Notes: generated from the sequence alone by a model not told the origin. A stretch of DNA of 64,000 bases from Pseudoroseicyclus_A sp041714655 (GCF_041714655.1 NZ_CP168219.1:124001-188000), one strand, 5' to 3'; numbered from the stretch's first letter, positions 45,406-53,727 are shown. Numbers and translations: made by a program.

Positions 45406-46254
45406 TCAATCCGCCAGCCGGTATTCCACGATCTCGCCGCGCAGAAGCGCGCTTTCGTTGTTGTCGCTGACCATGGTAAGCCGCAGCGCCCCGTCCGGCC
45501 CCGTCCAGACGGAGAGGCCCTCGAGATTGCCATGCGTCCCGGCGCCCGTCCGCAGCACCTGCGTCTCGCCGGAGCCGTCGGGCTCGAAGCGGCGGATGCG
45601 GCTGCGGAAGGCGATGCCGGTGAAGTCGCGCTCGAGGAGGTAGAACCGCCCGTCCGGCCCGAAATCGGCGCCGACGGGCACGAAGGCGCCGCGGCGCGGG
45701 ATGGGGAAGGCGGCGGCCCAGGCCGCGCCGTCGAGCCTGAGGAGCGTCCAGTCCTCCGTGCCGTTGCCGGTGCGCTCGGGCAGGGTGTAGAGCTGGCCGG
45801 CGGCGTCGAGGGCGAGCGCCTCGTAACTTTCGTTGAGCAGCGCATTGGGCTGCGGCGGCGGGGCCGGCAACTCCGTCAGCGCACCGTCGAAGCGCACGAC
45901 GCGGCCGCGCCCCTCGAACGAGAGGAAGAGCGTGCCGTCCCCCGCCATGGCCAGCCCCTCGCTGTCGCGCTGGCGCTGGGGCAGGGGGGCGCCGTCAGCG
46001 CCGGTGATCCGCTGGCGGGAGGTCTCGGTAAAGCCGGTCGGCCGGCCGCCCTGGCGCTCCAGCACGCCGCGGACGATCAGCCCGCGGTCGGAGAGCAGCA
46101 CGACCTCCGCCCCGTCCGCCGCGAGCTCGATGCCGGAATAGCCGCCCGGCAGCGTCGGTAGGGGCAGCGCCCCCACGAGCTCCGCCTCGCCCCGCGCGCA
46201 GCCGGCGAGCGCCGCGAGCAGCGCGGCGGCGAAAAGGCCGAGAGCGGCTCTCAC
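45406..46254 (-). CDS. Phytase-like/esterase-like beta-propeller lipoprotein
   Basis: A 282-residue exported protein. Signal with lipobox LAGC (cysteine 19) predicts outer- or inner-membrane anchoring. The rest resembles the esterase-like activity of phytase family: GYSGIELAADGAEVVLLSDRG, DSEGLAMAGDGTLFLSFEGRGRV, NESYEALALDAAGQLYTLPE, VGADFGPDGRFYLLERDF and NLEGLSVW, i.e. repeated blades. The reaction is unproven. GTG start overlaps the mepA stop (GTGA), so it is translationally coupled to mepA. Confidence 0.83.
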   Translation of the reverse strand: MRAALGLFAAALLAALAGCARGEAELVGALPLPTLPGGYSGIELAADGAEVVLLSDRGLIVRGVLERQGGRPTGFTETSRQRITGADGAPLPQRQRDSEGLAMAGDGTLFLSFEGRGRVVRFDGALTELPAPPPQPNALLNESYEALALDAAGQLYTLPERTGNGTEDWTLLRLDGAAWAAAFPIPRRGAFVPVGADFGPDGRFYLLERDFTGIAFRSRIRRFEPDGSGETQVLRTGAGTHGNLEGLSVWTGPDGALRLTMVSDNNESALLRGEIVEYRLAD

Positions 46255-47168
46255 CCCGCGTTAGAGACGGCGAGGCAGGCGCCCGGCAGCGACGACATGC
46301 GCAGGGGCCCGCTGGAGGGGGCCGGGTCGCCGTCATCCGACGCGGGCGGCGGGTTGAGGATGTTGTTCACCCAGGCGCGCGCATCGGCGCAGCCGTCGCC
46401 GGGGGGCGGCGGCTCCTGCGGTTCGCAGTAATCGGCCCCGGCCGGGCAGTCGAGCCGCACATGGAAGTGATAGTTATGCCCGTACCAGGGGCGCACCTTG
46501 TTGAGCCAGGCGCGGTCGCCGGTGGCGTTGTCGCACATCCAGACCTTGGCGCCGGGGAAGACGAAGATCCGCGCCACGCGCGGGTCCTCGGCGGCGCGGC
46601 GCAGGATCGCCATGTGCTCCGCCGTCCAGGCATCGTTCACATAGGCGCCGGAATTGCGGTCGGTGCGGATCGACGAGAGCGACTCGCGCTCGGCGGGGGT
46701 GAGGTTCAGCCGCTCCGGCGGCAGCATCCAGATGTCGGCATCGAGCCCGATCTGGTGACTGGCATGCCCCGTGAGCATCGGCCCGCCGCGCGGCTGGGAC
46801 ATGTCTCCGACATAGAGCCCCGACCAGCCCGGCTGGCGGGCGGCGAAGCGCGAGAGATCCTGAATGAAGTCCACCAGCTCCGGCTGGCCCCAGTTGCGGT
46901 TGCGGCTGAGCCGCATGGCCTGCCAGGTCGGCCCCGTCTCCGGCAGGGCGACATTCCCGGCGGCGCAGCCGCGGGAGTAGAATCCCAAGGGCGCCGAGCC
47001 GCCGCCCGAGGGCGTGGCGATATGGCCGAAGACCTCGCGGGCGACGCGGCTGTCGGTGGCGATGGCGGCGTCGAGCGCCGAGACCTCGGCCTGTGTGACC
47101 TCCGGCGCATCGCTGCGACAGGCGGCAAGCCCGGCGATCAGGCCGAGGGTGAGGAGGATGCGGACCAT
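46251..47168 (-). CDS. mepA: Penicillin-insensitive murein endopeptidase MepA
   Basis: A 305-residue LAS-type zinc peptidase cutting D-Ala-meso-DAP cross-links in peptidoglycan. Lipobox LAAC at cysteine 17, the zinc motifs GHASHQIGLDADIW (HxxxxxxD) and NYHFHVRLDC (HxH), and the substrate-side FPGAKVWMCDNATG. Several C-terminal cysteines (CPAGADYC, DGCADA) match the family's disulfides. Its start overlaps the 3' end of the UMF1 gene by 31 bases and its end overlaps the phytase-like gene. Confidence 0.94.
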   Translation of the reverse strand: MVRILLTLGLIAGLAACRSDAPEVTQAEVSALDAAIATDSRVAREVFGHIATPSGGGSAPLGFYSRGCAAGNVALPETGPTWQAMRLSRNRNWGQPELVDFIQDLSRFAARQPGWSGLYVGDMSQPRGGPMLTGHASHQIGLDADIWMLPPERLNLTPAERESLSSIRTDRNSGAYVNDAWTAEHMAILRRAAEDPRVARIFVFPGAKVWMCDNATGDRAWLNKVRPWYGHNYHFHVRLDCPAGADYCEPQEPPPPGDGCADARAWVNNILNPPPASDDGDPAPSSGPLRMSSLPGACLAVSNAG

Positions 47169-48526
47169 TCTGCTCGATCTCCGTCTTTGTTGACGAAGAC
47201 TAGCAGCAGAAGGCCGAGAAGCAAAAGCAGGATCACCGGAAAGAAGCCGAGCTGGTTGTCTCCGGTGATCACGGTTGCGAGGGCGATGAGCAAGGGGGCG
47301 AGAAACGCCGTCGCCCGGCCCGAAAGCGCGAAGAGCCCGAAGGCCTCCGCCGGGCGCTCCGGGTCCGCATGGCGGACCATGAGGCTGCGCGAGGCGGAAT
47401 AGAGCGTGCCCCCCGCGCCGCCGATCAGCACGCCGCAGAAGTAGAAGATGTAATCCGCCATGGCCGAGCCCTCGGGGAAGGGCAGGCCGTAGAGATCCGC
47501 GGGCGAAATGCCGATGATGATGGTCGAGACCACGGCCAGCACCACGCAGCAGAGCGCGATGACGGGTTTCGGCCCGATCCGCTCGTCGAACCGCCCGCCG
47601 ACCCAGGTGAGGATCGCCGCGGCGACGGCGGAGATGATGCCGAAGATGCCGACCTGCGTGATCTCCCAGTCGAGCACCAGCGTCGCGTAGAAGCCGCCAT
47701 AGGCATAGAGCGCCGCCAGCCCGTCGCGGTAGAACATCGAGGCGAGGAGGAAGTTGCGCAGGCTCCGCCGCCGGACGGTCCGTCGCAGCGTGGCCTTGAG
47801 GTCCCCCCAGACGGCGCCGAGCGGGGGCGGCGTTTCCTTCGGCGGCACCTCGCGAACCCAGAGCAGGTAGGGGATCAGGAAGATCGCGAACCAGATGGCG
47901 ATGAAGGGCCCGGTGAAGCGCGTGCCCTCGCGCGCCGCCGGGTCGAGCCCGAAGGGCGGCGCGAGGCCGATGAGCGTGGTGCCCGAGGCGTTCTCGGCGA
48001 AGAACAGGAGCGTGATGACCAGCGCCAGCACCCCGCCCCAATAGCCGAAGGCCGCGGCGCCGCCCGAGATGCGGCCGACGCGGCCGGCGGGGCCGAGCGA
48101 GGGCAGAATGGCGTTGTTGAGATTGAAGGCGCTTTCGGAGGCGACGAAGCCGATCCAGAACAGGAAGGTGACGAGGTAGAGAGACGTCCCGTCGGGCTCC
48201 AGCATCCAGGTGCCGGCGATGCAGAGCATGGCGAGCACCGAGAAGCCGATGATCCAGCGCATCTTCCGCCCGGAGGCATCGGCAAGGGCGCCGAGGAAGG
48301 GGGCGGTCAGCGCGATGAAGAGACCGGCGATGGTCTGGGCGGACGACCAGAGCGACTGCGCGCCGGCATCGGCCTCGGCCGAGGTCAGGCCCTGCGCCTC
48401 GAAGTAACCGGCCGCGACGGCGGCGAAATAGGGGCCGAAGATGAAGGTCAGCCCGAGCGTGGCATAGGGCTGCTGCGCCCAATCGTAGAGCATCCAGCCC
48501 CAGATGCGGCGGCGCGTCACGTTCAT
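47138..48526 (-). CDS. MFS transporter, UMF1 (Atg22-like) family
   Basis: A 462-residue permease with about 12 hydrophobic helices. N-terminal RIWGWMLYDWAQQPYATLGLTFIFGPYF is the UMF1 signature; the cytoplasmic loop after helix 6 includes REVPPKETPPPLGAVWGDLKATLRRTVRRR. Substrates of bacterial UMF1 proteins are unknown; eukaryotic relatives export vacuolar amino acids. Probably heads a transcript continuing into mepA and the phytase-like gene. Confidence 0.88.
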   Translation of the reverse strand: MNVTRRRIWGWMLYDWAQQPYATLGLTFIFGPYFAAVAAGYFEAQGLTSAEADAGAQSLWSSAQTIAGLFIALTAPFLGALADASGRKMRWIIGFSVLAMLCIAGTWMLEPDGTSLYLVTFLFWIGFVASESAFNLNNAILPSLGPAGRVGRISGGAAAFGYWGGVLALVITLLFFAENASGTTLIGLAPPFGLDPAAREGTRFTGPFIAIWFAIFLIPYLLWVREVPPKETPPPLGAVWGDLKATLRRTVRRRSLRNFLLASMFYRDGLAALYAYGGFYATLVLDWEITQVGIFGIISAVAAAILTWVGGRFDERIGPKPVIALCCVVLAVVSTIIIGISPADLYGLPFPEGSAMADYIFYFCGVLIGGAGGTLYSASRSLMVRHADPERPAEAFGLFALSGRATAFLAPLLIALATVITGDNQLGFFPVILLLLLGLLLLVFVNKDGDRAEWSASSSPSA

Positions 48527-48778
48527 GGCAATGTCCCCCGGGTCCCTCGCGGCGGATCAAGACCCAAGACGGCCGCCCTGGCAAGCGGCGGCCGGAGGAG
48601 CGCGGCGGGGGCCGGGGAAGGTGTGGCGCGAGGGTCGCCCGGGGCTTTGCTGCCCGGGGGGCGGGGTGCAAACTCACCCTGCGGCGTGCTCCGGCGCCCG
48701 TGCCGGAGGGTGAGCGGCCGCCCCCGGGGGAGCGGCCCCGAGTCGATGCCGGCCGGCCGGCCGGAGCCTCAGGACGCC
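48527..48778. other. Gap between dadA-like and UMF1 genes with a decayed repeat
   Basis: A 252-base stretch without a plausible gene. GGGGTGCAAACTCACCCTGC (48664-48683) and GGAGGGTGAG (48705-48714) look like a decayed copy of module 1 of the composite repeat. A short G/C run (GGCCGGCCGGCCGG, about 48753-48766) is self-complementary and may act as the dadA-like 3' end. Confidence 0.35.
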
Positions 48779-50023
48779 TCAGGCCGGCACCATCCCCACG
48801 GAGGACACGCTCCGCTCCGCCCGTTCGGTCGCCGCGATCGTGCCGGCCACCGCTTCGGCCGTGGCGGCGGAGAGCGTCCAGCCCAGATGCCCGTGGCCGG
48901 TGTTGTAGAAGACGCGCGGATGCCGCCCGGCGCCGACGCGCGGCATCATGTTCGGCATCATCGGCCGGAGCCCGGCCCAGGGCACGCAGGTCTCGGTGTT
49001 CACGCCGGGGAAGTGCCTTTCGACCCAGGCGATGAGCGGCTTCACCCGGTCCATGCGGATGTCGCGGTTCTCGCCGTTGAACTCCGCCGTGCCGGCCACG
49101 CGCAGCCGCCCCTCGCCGAGCCGGGACGAGACGATCTTCGCCTTGTCGTCGAGGAGAGAGACATGCGGCGCCGCGGCCCGGCTGGTCTCGTCGTTCAGCT
49201 CGACAGTGATCGAATAGCCCTTCACCGGATAGATGTTCACCCGGTCGCCGAAGCCGCGCGCCAGCGCCCGGCTGCCGACGCCCGCCGCCACGACCACGCC
49301 GTCATAGCGCGCCTCGTCGCCGGCGGTGACGCGCACGCCATCCGCCCCGGCGCGGGCGGAGGTGATCTCCGCCCCATAGCGGAAGGTCACGCCCTGAGTC
49401 TTCAGCCAGTCGGCGAGGCCGGTGGTGAAGCGGTGGATATCGCCGGTCGAATCGCTCTCCGTCCAGTAGCCGCCGACCATCTGGCCCTGAAGCTCCGGCG
49501 CCTTCGCGCGCACCTCGTCCGGCGTCAGCTCGGTGCGGGTCAGCCCGCCGGCGGCCAGAAGCGGGTTTACCCGGCGTGCATGGTCGAGGTCGTGCTGCCG
49601 CTCGTAGAAATGCAGGATCCCGGCGCGCGAGAAGGCGAAATCCATCCCCGCCGCCGCCGCCATCTCGGCCAGCCCGGCGCGGGCGGCAATGGCCATGCGG
49701 GCCGTCTCGGTGGTGTTTTGCCGGTATTGCGGGATCGCGGCGAGGAACTCGGCCATCCAGCTCAGCTTGTGCCAGGAGGGCTTGGGGTTCACCGACAGGG
49801 GCGCATCGGGCTTCAAGAGCCAGCGGATGCCCTTCAGCACCGTCGACGGCTGGTTCCACACCTCGGCGTTGGAGGCCGAGAGCTGGCCGCCATTGGCGAA
49901 GGAGGTCTCCATCGCCGCGTAGCGGTTGCGGTCGTAGACGGTGACGTCGTAGCCGCGCTTCTTCAGCGAATAGGCGGTGGTGATGCCGGTGATTCCGGCG
50001 CCCAGGACAGCGATATGGCGCAT
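48779..50023 (-). CDS. dadA: DadA-like FAD-dependent D-amino-acid dehydrogenase
   Basis: A 414-residue FAD enzyme of the DAO superfamily: IAVLGAGITGITTAYSLKKRGYDVTVYDR (dinucleotide fold), QLSASNAEVWNQPS, YWTESDSTGDIHRFTTGLADWL, VAAGVGSRALA, and the C-terminal WAGLRPMMPNMMPRVG and NTGHGHLGWTLS. It oxidatively deaminates D-amino acids or glycine-like substrates, passing electrons to the membrane chain. A tandem glycine riboswitch in its leader suggests glycine itself, or a metabolite interconverted with it, is the physiological signal. ATG 50023. Confidence 0.92.
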   Translation of the reverse strand: MRHIAVLGAGITGITTAYSLKKRGYDVTVYDRNRYAAMETSFANGGQLSASNAEVWNQPSTVLKGIRWLLKPDAPLSVNPKPSWHKLSWMAEFLAAIPQYRQNTTETARMAIAARAGLAEMAAAAGMDFAFSRAGILHFYERQHDLDHARRVNPLLAAGGLTRTELTPDEVRAKAPELQGQMVGGYWTESDSTGDIHRFTTGLADWLKTQGVTFRYGAEITSARAGADGVRVTAGDEARYDGVVVAAGVGSRALARGFGDRVNIYPVKGYSITVELNDETSRAAAPHVSLLDDKAKIVSSRLGEGRLRVAGTAEFNGENRDIRMDRVKPLIAWVERHFPGVNTETCVPWAGLRPMMPNMMPRVGAGRHPRVFYNTGHGHLGWTLSAATAEAVAGTIAATERAERSVSSVGMVPA

Positions 50024-50040
50024 CTCATCTGCTCCGATGC

Positions 50041-50058
50041 GGCGGGTCTTCGCCCGCC
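50041..50058 (-). promoter_or_regulatory. Hairpin next to the dadA ribosome-binding site
   Basis: GGCGGG/CCCGCC (50041-50046 with 50053-50058) ends about 17 bases before the dadA start, adjoining CGGAGCAG. It is the likely expression platform of the upstream riboswitch. Confidence 0.45.
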
Positions 50059-50071
50059 CTGCGCCCCCTCC

Positions 50072-50249
50072 GTCCTCGGGCCTGAGAGATTCACCGCACG
50101 TCGCGCGGCTTGCTCCTTCGGCGGGCCCCCGCCCGGTCGCGTGTGGGGGCCACTCTTCGGAGTGTTGCGACAGCGCCGGTCCTTTTGCCTGAGAGTTCGC
50201 GGGGCGCGATTGCTCCTTCGGCGGCGACCTGACTGGCCGCTCTCTCCCG
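50072..50249 (-). ncRNA. Tandem glycine riboswitch
   Basis: Two consecutive glycine aptamers on the minus strand. The promoter-distal... first aptamer read from the 5' end starts at GGGAGAGCGGCC (about 50249), contains GCCGCCGAAGGAGCAA and ACTCTCAGGCAAAAGGACC (ending about 50175). The second contains GCCCGCCGAAGGAGCAAG and GGTGAATCTCTCAGGCCCGAG (ending about 50072). GCCGAAGGAGCAA and CTCTCAGGC are the hallmark conserved blocks of the family. Two-aptamer switches bind glycine and usually turn on glycine catabolism. Confidence 0.93.
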
Positions 50250-50273
50250 ATGCGGTCGTATGACCTGTGCCAG

Positions 50274-50279
50274 ACTATA
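50274..50279 (-). promoter_or_regulatory. -10 element of the glycine-riboswitch transcript
   Basis: TATAGT on the minus strand, about 25 bases before the first aptamer. No good -35 was found at standard spacing (TATCCC at 50302-50297). Confidence 0.5.
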
Positions 50280-50322
50280 GCGCGGGCGTTGCGATCGGGA
50301 TAACGAATGTTCTGCATGATCT

Positions 50323-50736
50323 TCATGCAGGAATCTGATGGATGCCCCCCGCCGCCAGCCAGGCCTGCAGCCGCGCCGCCTGCCGGGGCACATGGCGCAT
50401 GGCGAAATAGACGCCGGGCGTCACCAGCGCCCAGCCCTGCCCCTCGTCCCCCAGCCTGACCCGCCGCTCCGCGCCCTCCGGCAGGGCCAGCACGAAGAAC
50501 CAGAACGCGCCGCCATGCCGCTCGGCGAAGAGCCGGCGCGCGCCGTCCAGGGTGAGCCCCAGCTCCTCCCGCAGCTCGCGGGCCAGCGTCTGCTTCGGCG
50601 TCTCCGCCCCCTCGCGGCCGCCGCCCGGCAGGTCCCAGAGGTTCGGCGCGCTGATCCAGGGCTTGGCATCCCTCAGCAGGACGAGCAGCCGCCCGCCGAT
50701 GAAGATCGCCCCCTTCGCCCCGTCGAACGCATCCAT
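50323..50736 (-). CDS. Nudix hydrolase
   Basis: A 137-residue hydrolase of nucleoside-diphosphate-linked compounds. Complete Nudix box GGGREGAETPKQTLARELREELGL (about 40-62, given here in two parts: GGGREGAETPKQ and TLARELREELGL), with LLVLLRDAKPWISAPNLWDLP before it. Substrate unknown. ATG 50736 (MDAFDGAKGAIFIGG). Confidence 0.9.
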   Translation of the reverse strand: MDAFDGAKGAIFIGGRLLVLLRDAKPWISAPNLWDLPGGGREGAETPKQTLARELREELGLTLDGARRLFAERHGGAFWFFVLALPEGAERRVRLGDEGQGWALVTPGVYFAMRHVPRQAARLQAWLAAGGIHQIPA

Positions 50737-50772
50737 GCCCCACCTTGCCACCTGCCCCGCCCCGCCTCCATG

Positions 50773-50870
50773 CCCCTTTGCAAATACCTCGGGGGCGTGG
50801 GGGCTGGCCCCCACTGCAAAGGGGGTCCGGGGGGCCCAAAGCCCCCCGGGAAAGCGGGGGGCCGGGGGTG
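50773..50870 (+). repeat. Dispersed intergenic element (copy d)
   Basis: TTTGCAAATACCTCGGGGGC then GTGGGGGCTGGCCCCCAC, followed by further G/C palindromes (GGGGGGCCCAAAGCCCCCC at about 50831-50849). Occupies the gap between the Nudix and dinB genes; same family as copies a, b, c and e. Confidence 0.6.
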
Positions 50871-50925
50871 CAGCCCCCGCACGCCCCCCGTGGACGCCCC
50901 GCCCCCCGAGGCCTATCCTTTGCCC

Positions 50926-52179
50926 ATGCCCGCCCTCTGCCGCGCCTGCCTTCACGCCTTCGAGTCGGGCACCCGTTGCCCGGCCTGCCGCAGCCCGCGC
51001 GTCACGTCCCATCCCGAGCTCTTCACGCTCTCCATCGCCCATATGGATTGCGACGCCTTTTTCGCCTCGGTCGAGAAACGCGACCGGCCAGAGCTGCGGG
51101 ATCATCCCGTCATCATCGGCGGCGGCAGGCGGGGCGTCGTCTCCACCGCCTGCTATCTCGCGCGGATCAAGGGCGTCCGCTCCGCCATGCCGATGTTCCA
51201 GGCGCTGAAGCTCTGCCCCGAGGCGATCGTCGTGCCGCCGCGGATGGAGGCCTATGCCGAGGCCTCCCGCGCCATCCGCGCGATGATGGACGACCTGACC
51301 CCGGTCATCCAGCCGCTCTCGCTCGATGAGGCCTTCCTCGACCTCACCGGCACGCTGCGCCTCCATGGCGCGCCGCCCGCCGTGCTGCTCGCCCGGCTGA
51401 CGAAGCGCATGGAGGACGAGCTCGGCCTCAGCGGCTCCATCGGCCTTTCCCACAACAAGTTCCTCGCCAAGCTCGCCTCCGACCTCGACAAGCCGCGCGG
51501 CTTCTCGGTGATCGGCAAGGCAGAGACGGAAGCCTTCCTCGCGCCCCTGCCGGTCAGCAAGATCTGGGGAATCGGCCCGGCGGGGCAGGCGAGCCTCGAG
51601 AAGGCCGGGATCCGCATCTTCTCCGACCTCCAGCGCTGGGAGCGGCGCGAGCTGATGACGCGCTTCGGGCAGATGGGTGACCGGCTGTGGCATCTCGCGC
51701 GGGGGGAGGACCACCGCCCGGTCAGCGCCCGCGAGCCCGTCCGCTCGATCTCCAACGAGACGACCTTCTTCGAGGATACCTCGGACGCAGACCTCCTCGA
51801 CGGGCATATCTGGCGGATGGCCGAGAAGGTGGCGAGCCGCGCCAAGGCCAAGGGGCTGGCCGGCCGGGTCGTGACGCTGAAGCTCAAGCGCGCCGATTTC
51901 AAGCTGCTGACCCGCCGCCTGTCGCTCGGCCAGCCGACGCAGATGGCCGACACGCTCTACCGGACGGCGCGGGGGCTCTATGACGCCTCCGGCATCAAGG
52001 GCCCCTTCCGCCTCATCGGCGTCGGCCTCTCCGAGCTCTGCGATGCGGCCGAGGCCGACCGGGAGGGCGACCTCCTCGACCCCGGCGCCAGCCGCCGGGC
52101 GGGGGCCGAGCGGGCGACCGATGCGATCCGCGCCCGCTTCGGCAAGGAGGCGATCGTCAAGGGACGGGCCCTGCGCTAG
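50926..52179 (+). CDS. dinB: DNA polymerase IV with N-terminal zinc ribbon
   Basis: A 417-residue Y-family translesion polymerase. The palm motif IAHMDCDAFFASVEKRD and catalytic SLDEAFLDLTGTLRL, the HhH thumb (KIWGIGPAGQASLEKAGI), and the little finger are complete. Unlike E. coli DinB it has an N-terminal four-cysteine knuckle (C5, C8, C18, C21 in MPALCRACLHAFESGTRCPACRS). No beta-clamp motif was firmly located at the C-terminus. ATG 50926. Confidence 0.95.
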   Translation: MPALCRACLHAFESGTRCPACRSPRVTSHPELFTLSIAHMDCDAFFASVEKRDRPELRDHPVIIGGGRRGVVSTACYLARIKGVRSAMPMFQALKLCPEAIVVPPRMEAYAEASRAIRAMMDDLTPVIQPLSLDEAFLDLTGTLRLHGAPPAVLLARLTKRMEDELGLSGSIGLSHNKFLAKLASDLDKPRGFSVIGKAETEAFLAPLPVSKIWGIGPAGQASLEKAGIRIFSDLQRWERRELMTRFGQMGDRLWHLARGEDHRPVSAREPVRSISNETTFFEDTSDADLLDGHIWRMAEKVASRAKAKGLAGRVVTLKLKRADFKLLTRRLSLGQPTQMADTLYRTARGLYDASGIKGPFRLIGVGLSELCDAAEADREGDLLDPGASRRAGAERATDAIRARFGKEAIVKGRALR

Positions 52180-52231
52180 GGGGAACCTCCCGCCGGCGCG
52201 GCCGTTTTCCCTCCAACCACAGGAGAGAGAC

Positions 52232-52429
52232 ATGAGTGCCAAGACCGAACGCCACAGCGGCGAAGACTGGAGCGACGGTGACGTCGCCGAACTGAAGAAG
52301 CTCGCGGAAGAGAACACGCCGACCCGCGTGATCGGCCTCAAGCTCGGCCGCACCGAAGAGGCCGTCTATGCCAAGGCCTCCGCCGAGGGCATTTCACTGA
52401 AGCCGGTGAACCAGTCGCCGCGCGGCTGA
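52232..52429 (+). CDS. Small helical hypothetical protein
   Basis: A 65-residue acidic protein: DWSDGDVAELKKLAEENTPTRVIGLKLGRTEEAVYAKASAEGISLKPVNQS. The arrangement of short helices with Trp recalls SANT/Myb-like or sigma-region-4-like HTH folds, so DNA binding is possible but unproven. AGGAGAGA 6 bases before ATG 52232. It follows dinB by 52 bases on the same strand. Confidence 0.75.
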   Translation: MSAKTERHSGEDWSDGDVAELKKLAEENTPTRVIGLKLGRTEEAVYAKASAEGISLKPVNQSPRG

Positions 52430-52437
52430 GCGGCGGC

Positions 52438-53295
52438 CTATTCGGCCGCCATCGGCATCGGGTCCGCCCGGCCGAGCGCGGTGATCTCGGCCATGATGCC
52501 GCTGAGGCGCGCGCGGAAGAGCTCGAAATGGGGGAGCGGCGTGATCTGGGCCTCGTCCATGTAGAGTGCCCGGTCGATCTCGATCTGGATCGCGTGGCGC
52601 CGCCGCGCCGGCCGGCCGTAGGCCTGGGCCACGTAGGCACCGGCGAAGGGCATGTTGCGCGCGGTGCGCAGGCCCGCGCGGGCGAAGGCCGCCTCGATCT
52701 CGGCCACGAGTCCGGGGGAGGCGGCGGCGCCGAATCGGTCGCCGATCACCACGTCCGGCTTGCGGGCGCTGCGGGGGCCGAGCGTTTCCAGCGCCTCGTG
52801 GGGCATGGAGTGGCAGTCGATCAGGATCGCCTGGCCGAAGCGTTCCTCCGCCTCGTCCATCAGCCGGCGGAGCGCGGCGTGATAGGGCCGCCAGACGGCG
52901 GCGAGCCGCGCCTCCGCCTCGGTGTGTGTGATCCGCCCGTGATAGATCGGCCGCCCGCCGGCGACGACGCGGGGGATCACGCCCAGCCCCGACGCGATGC
53001 GCGGGTTCGGATTGACCCGCCGCAGCCCCTCGATCAGCGCCGGGTCGAGCTCGTCCTCGGCGCGGTTGAGATCGACATAGGCGCGGGGCGCGAGCGCGGT
53101 GATGAGCGGCGCGCCGAGCGTCGGCGCCGCGGCGAAGAGCCTGTCGACGAAGGCATCCTCGCTCGAACGGACGGCCCGCTCGTCGAGCCGGGCTTTGGCA
53201 AGGAAATCCTTGGGATAGTCGCTGCCGGAATGCGGCGAGGCAAAGATCACGGCGCTCGTGCGCCGAGCCGGCATCTGCACCCGAAAGGCATCCAT
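52438..53295 (-). CDS. N-formylglutamate amidohydrolase family protein
   Basis: A 285-residue hydrolase: VIFASPHSGSDYPKDFL at the N-terminus, RAYVDLNRAEDELDP, RPIYHGRITHTEAEARL, AILIDCHSMPHEA and DVVIGDRFGAAASP, with the expected His and Glu/Asp metal ligands. In the histidine pathway such enzymes make glutamate; no hut genes are near, so the substrate is uncertain. Start ATG 53295 (MDAFRVQMPARRTSAV). Confidence 0.9.
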   Translation of the reverse strand: MDAFRVQMPARRTSAVIFASPHSGSDYPKDFLAKARLDERAVRSSEDAFVDRLFAAAPTLGAPLITALAPRAYVDLNRAEDELDPALIEGLRRVNPNPRIASGLGVIPRVVAGGRPIYHGRITHTEAEARLAAVWRPYHAALRRLMDEAEERFGQAILIDCHSMPHEALETLGPRSARKPDVVIGDRFGAAASPGLVAEIEAAFARAGLRTARNMPFAGAYVAQAYGRPARRRHAIQIEIDRALYMDEAQITPLPHFELFRARLSGIMAEITALGRADPMPMAAE

Positions 53296-53349
53296 ACCCG
53301 TCTCTCCTCCCCCGTCAGCATAGGCGTGGACGGGGCGCGCCAAAAGCCC

Positions 53350-53378
53350 TTGATCCGCCCGGGGAGTCCTTTTATAGA
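53350..53378 (+). promoter_or_regulatory. Strong promoter of the tRNA-Val region
   Basis: TTGATC (53350-53355), exactly 17 bases, TATAGA (53373-53378). About 70 bases before tRNA-Val and divergent from the amidohydrolase gene. Confidence 0.65.
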
Positions 53379-53388
53379 CCCGTCACCC

Positions 53389-53420
53389 GACGCGGAGGTA
53401 TCCCCCGCGTCCCTTTTGTT
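53389..53420 (+). terminator. Hairpin with T tract between promoter and tRNA-Val
   Basis: GACGCGG/CCGCGTC (53389-53395 with 53405-53411) with inner GG/CC pairs, followed by CCTTTTGTTT. It has the form of a terminator yet lies between a strong promoter and the tRNA it should transcribe; possibly an attenuator or processing signal. Confidence 0.45.
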
Positions 53421-53448
53421 TGGGGCGCATGGGACCATCGTGACGGAA

Positions 53449-53523
<75 letters not shown>

Positions 53524-53601
53524 GAGAGATTTCACCGGCATCCGGTTTGGATGTCACAACGCTGATGCGGCCCTAAAGCGCCGCGAGAGAAGGAGAGGCA
53601 G

Positions 53602-53727
53602 ATGAAGGTCGCCAATTCGCTGCGCTCGCTCAAGTCGCGCCACCGGGATTGCCGGGTCGTGCGTCGCAAGGGCCGCGTCTACGTCATCAACAAGACCCAG
53701 CGCCGGTTCAAGGCCCGCCAGGGCTGA
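53602..53727 (+). CDS. rpmJ: 50S ribosomal protein L36
   Basis: A 41-residue protein, MKVANSLRSLKSRHRDCRVV then RRKGRVYVINKTQRRFKARQG. It is the long form lacking the four-ligand zinc ribbon (only one Cys), i.e. the C-minus type common in alphaproteobacteria. GAAGGAGAGG about 5 bases before ATG 53602. It follows tRNA-Val by 78 bases and ends at a strong terminator. Too short for usual ORF cut-offs but certain. Confidence 0.96.
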   Translation: MKVANSLRSLKSRHRDCRVVRRKGRVYVINKTQRRFKARQG

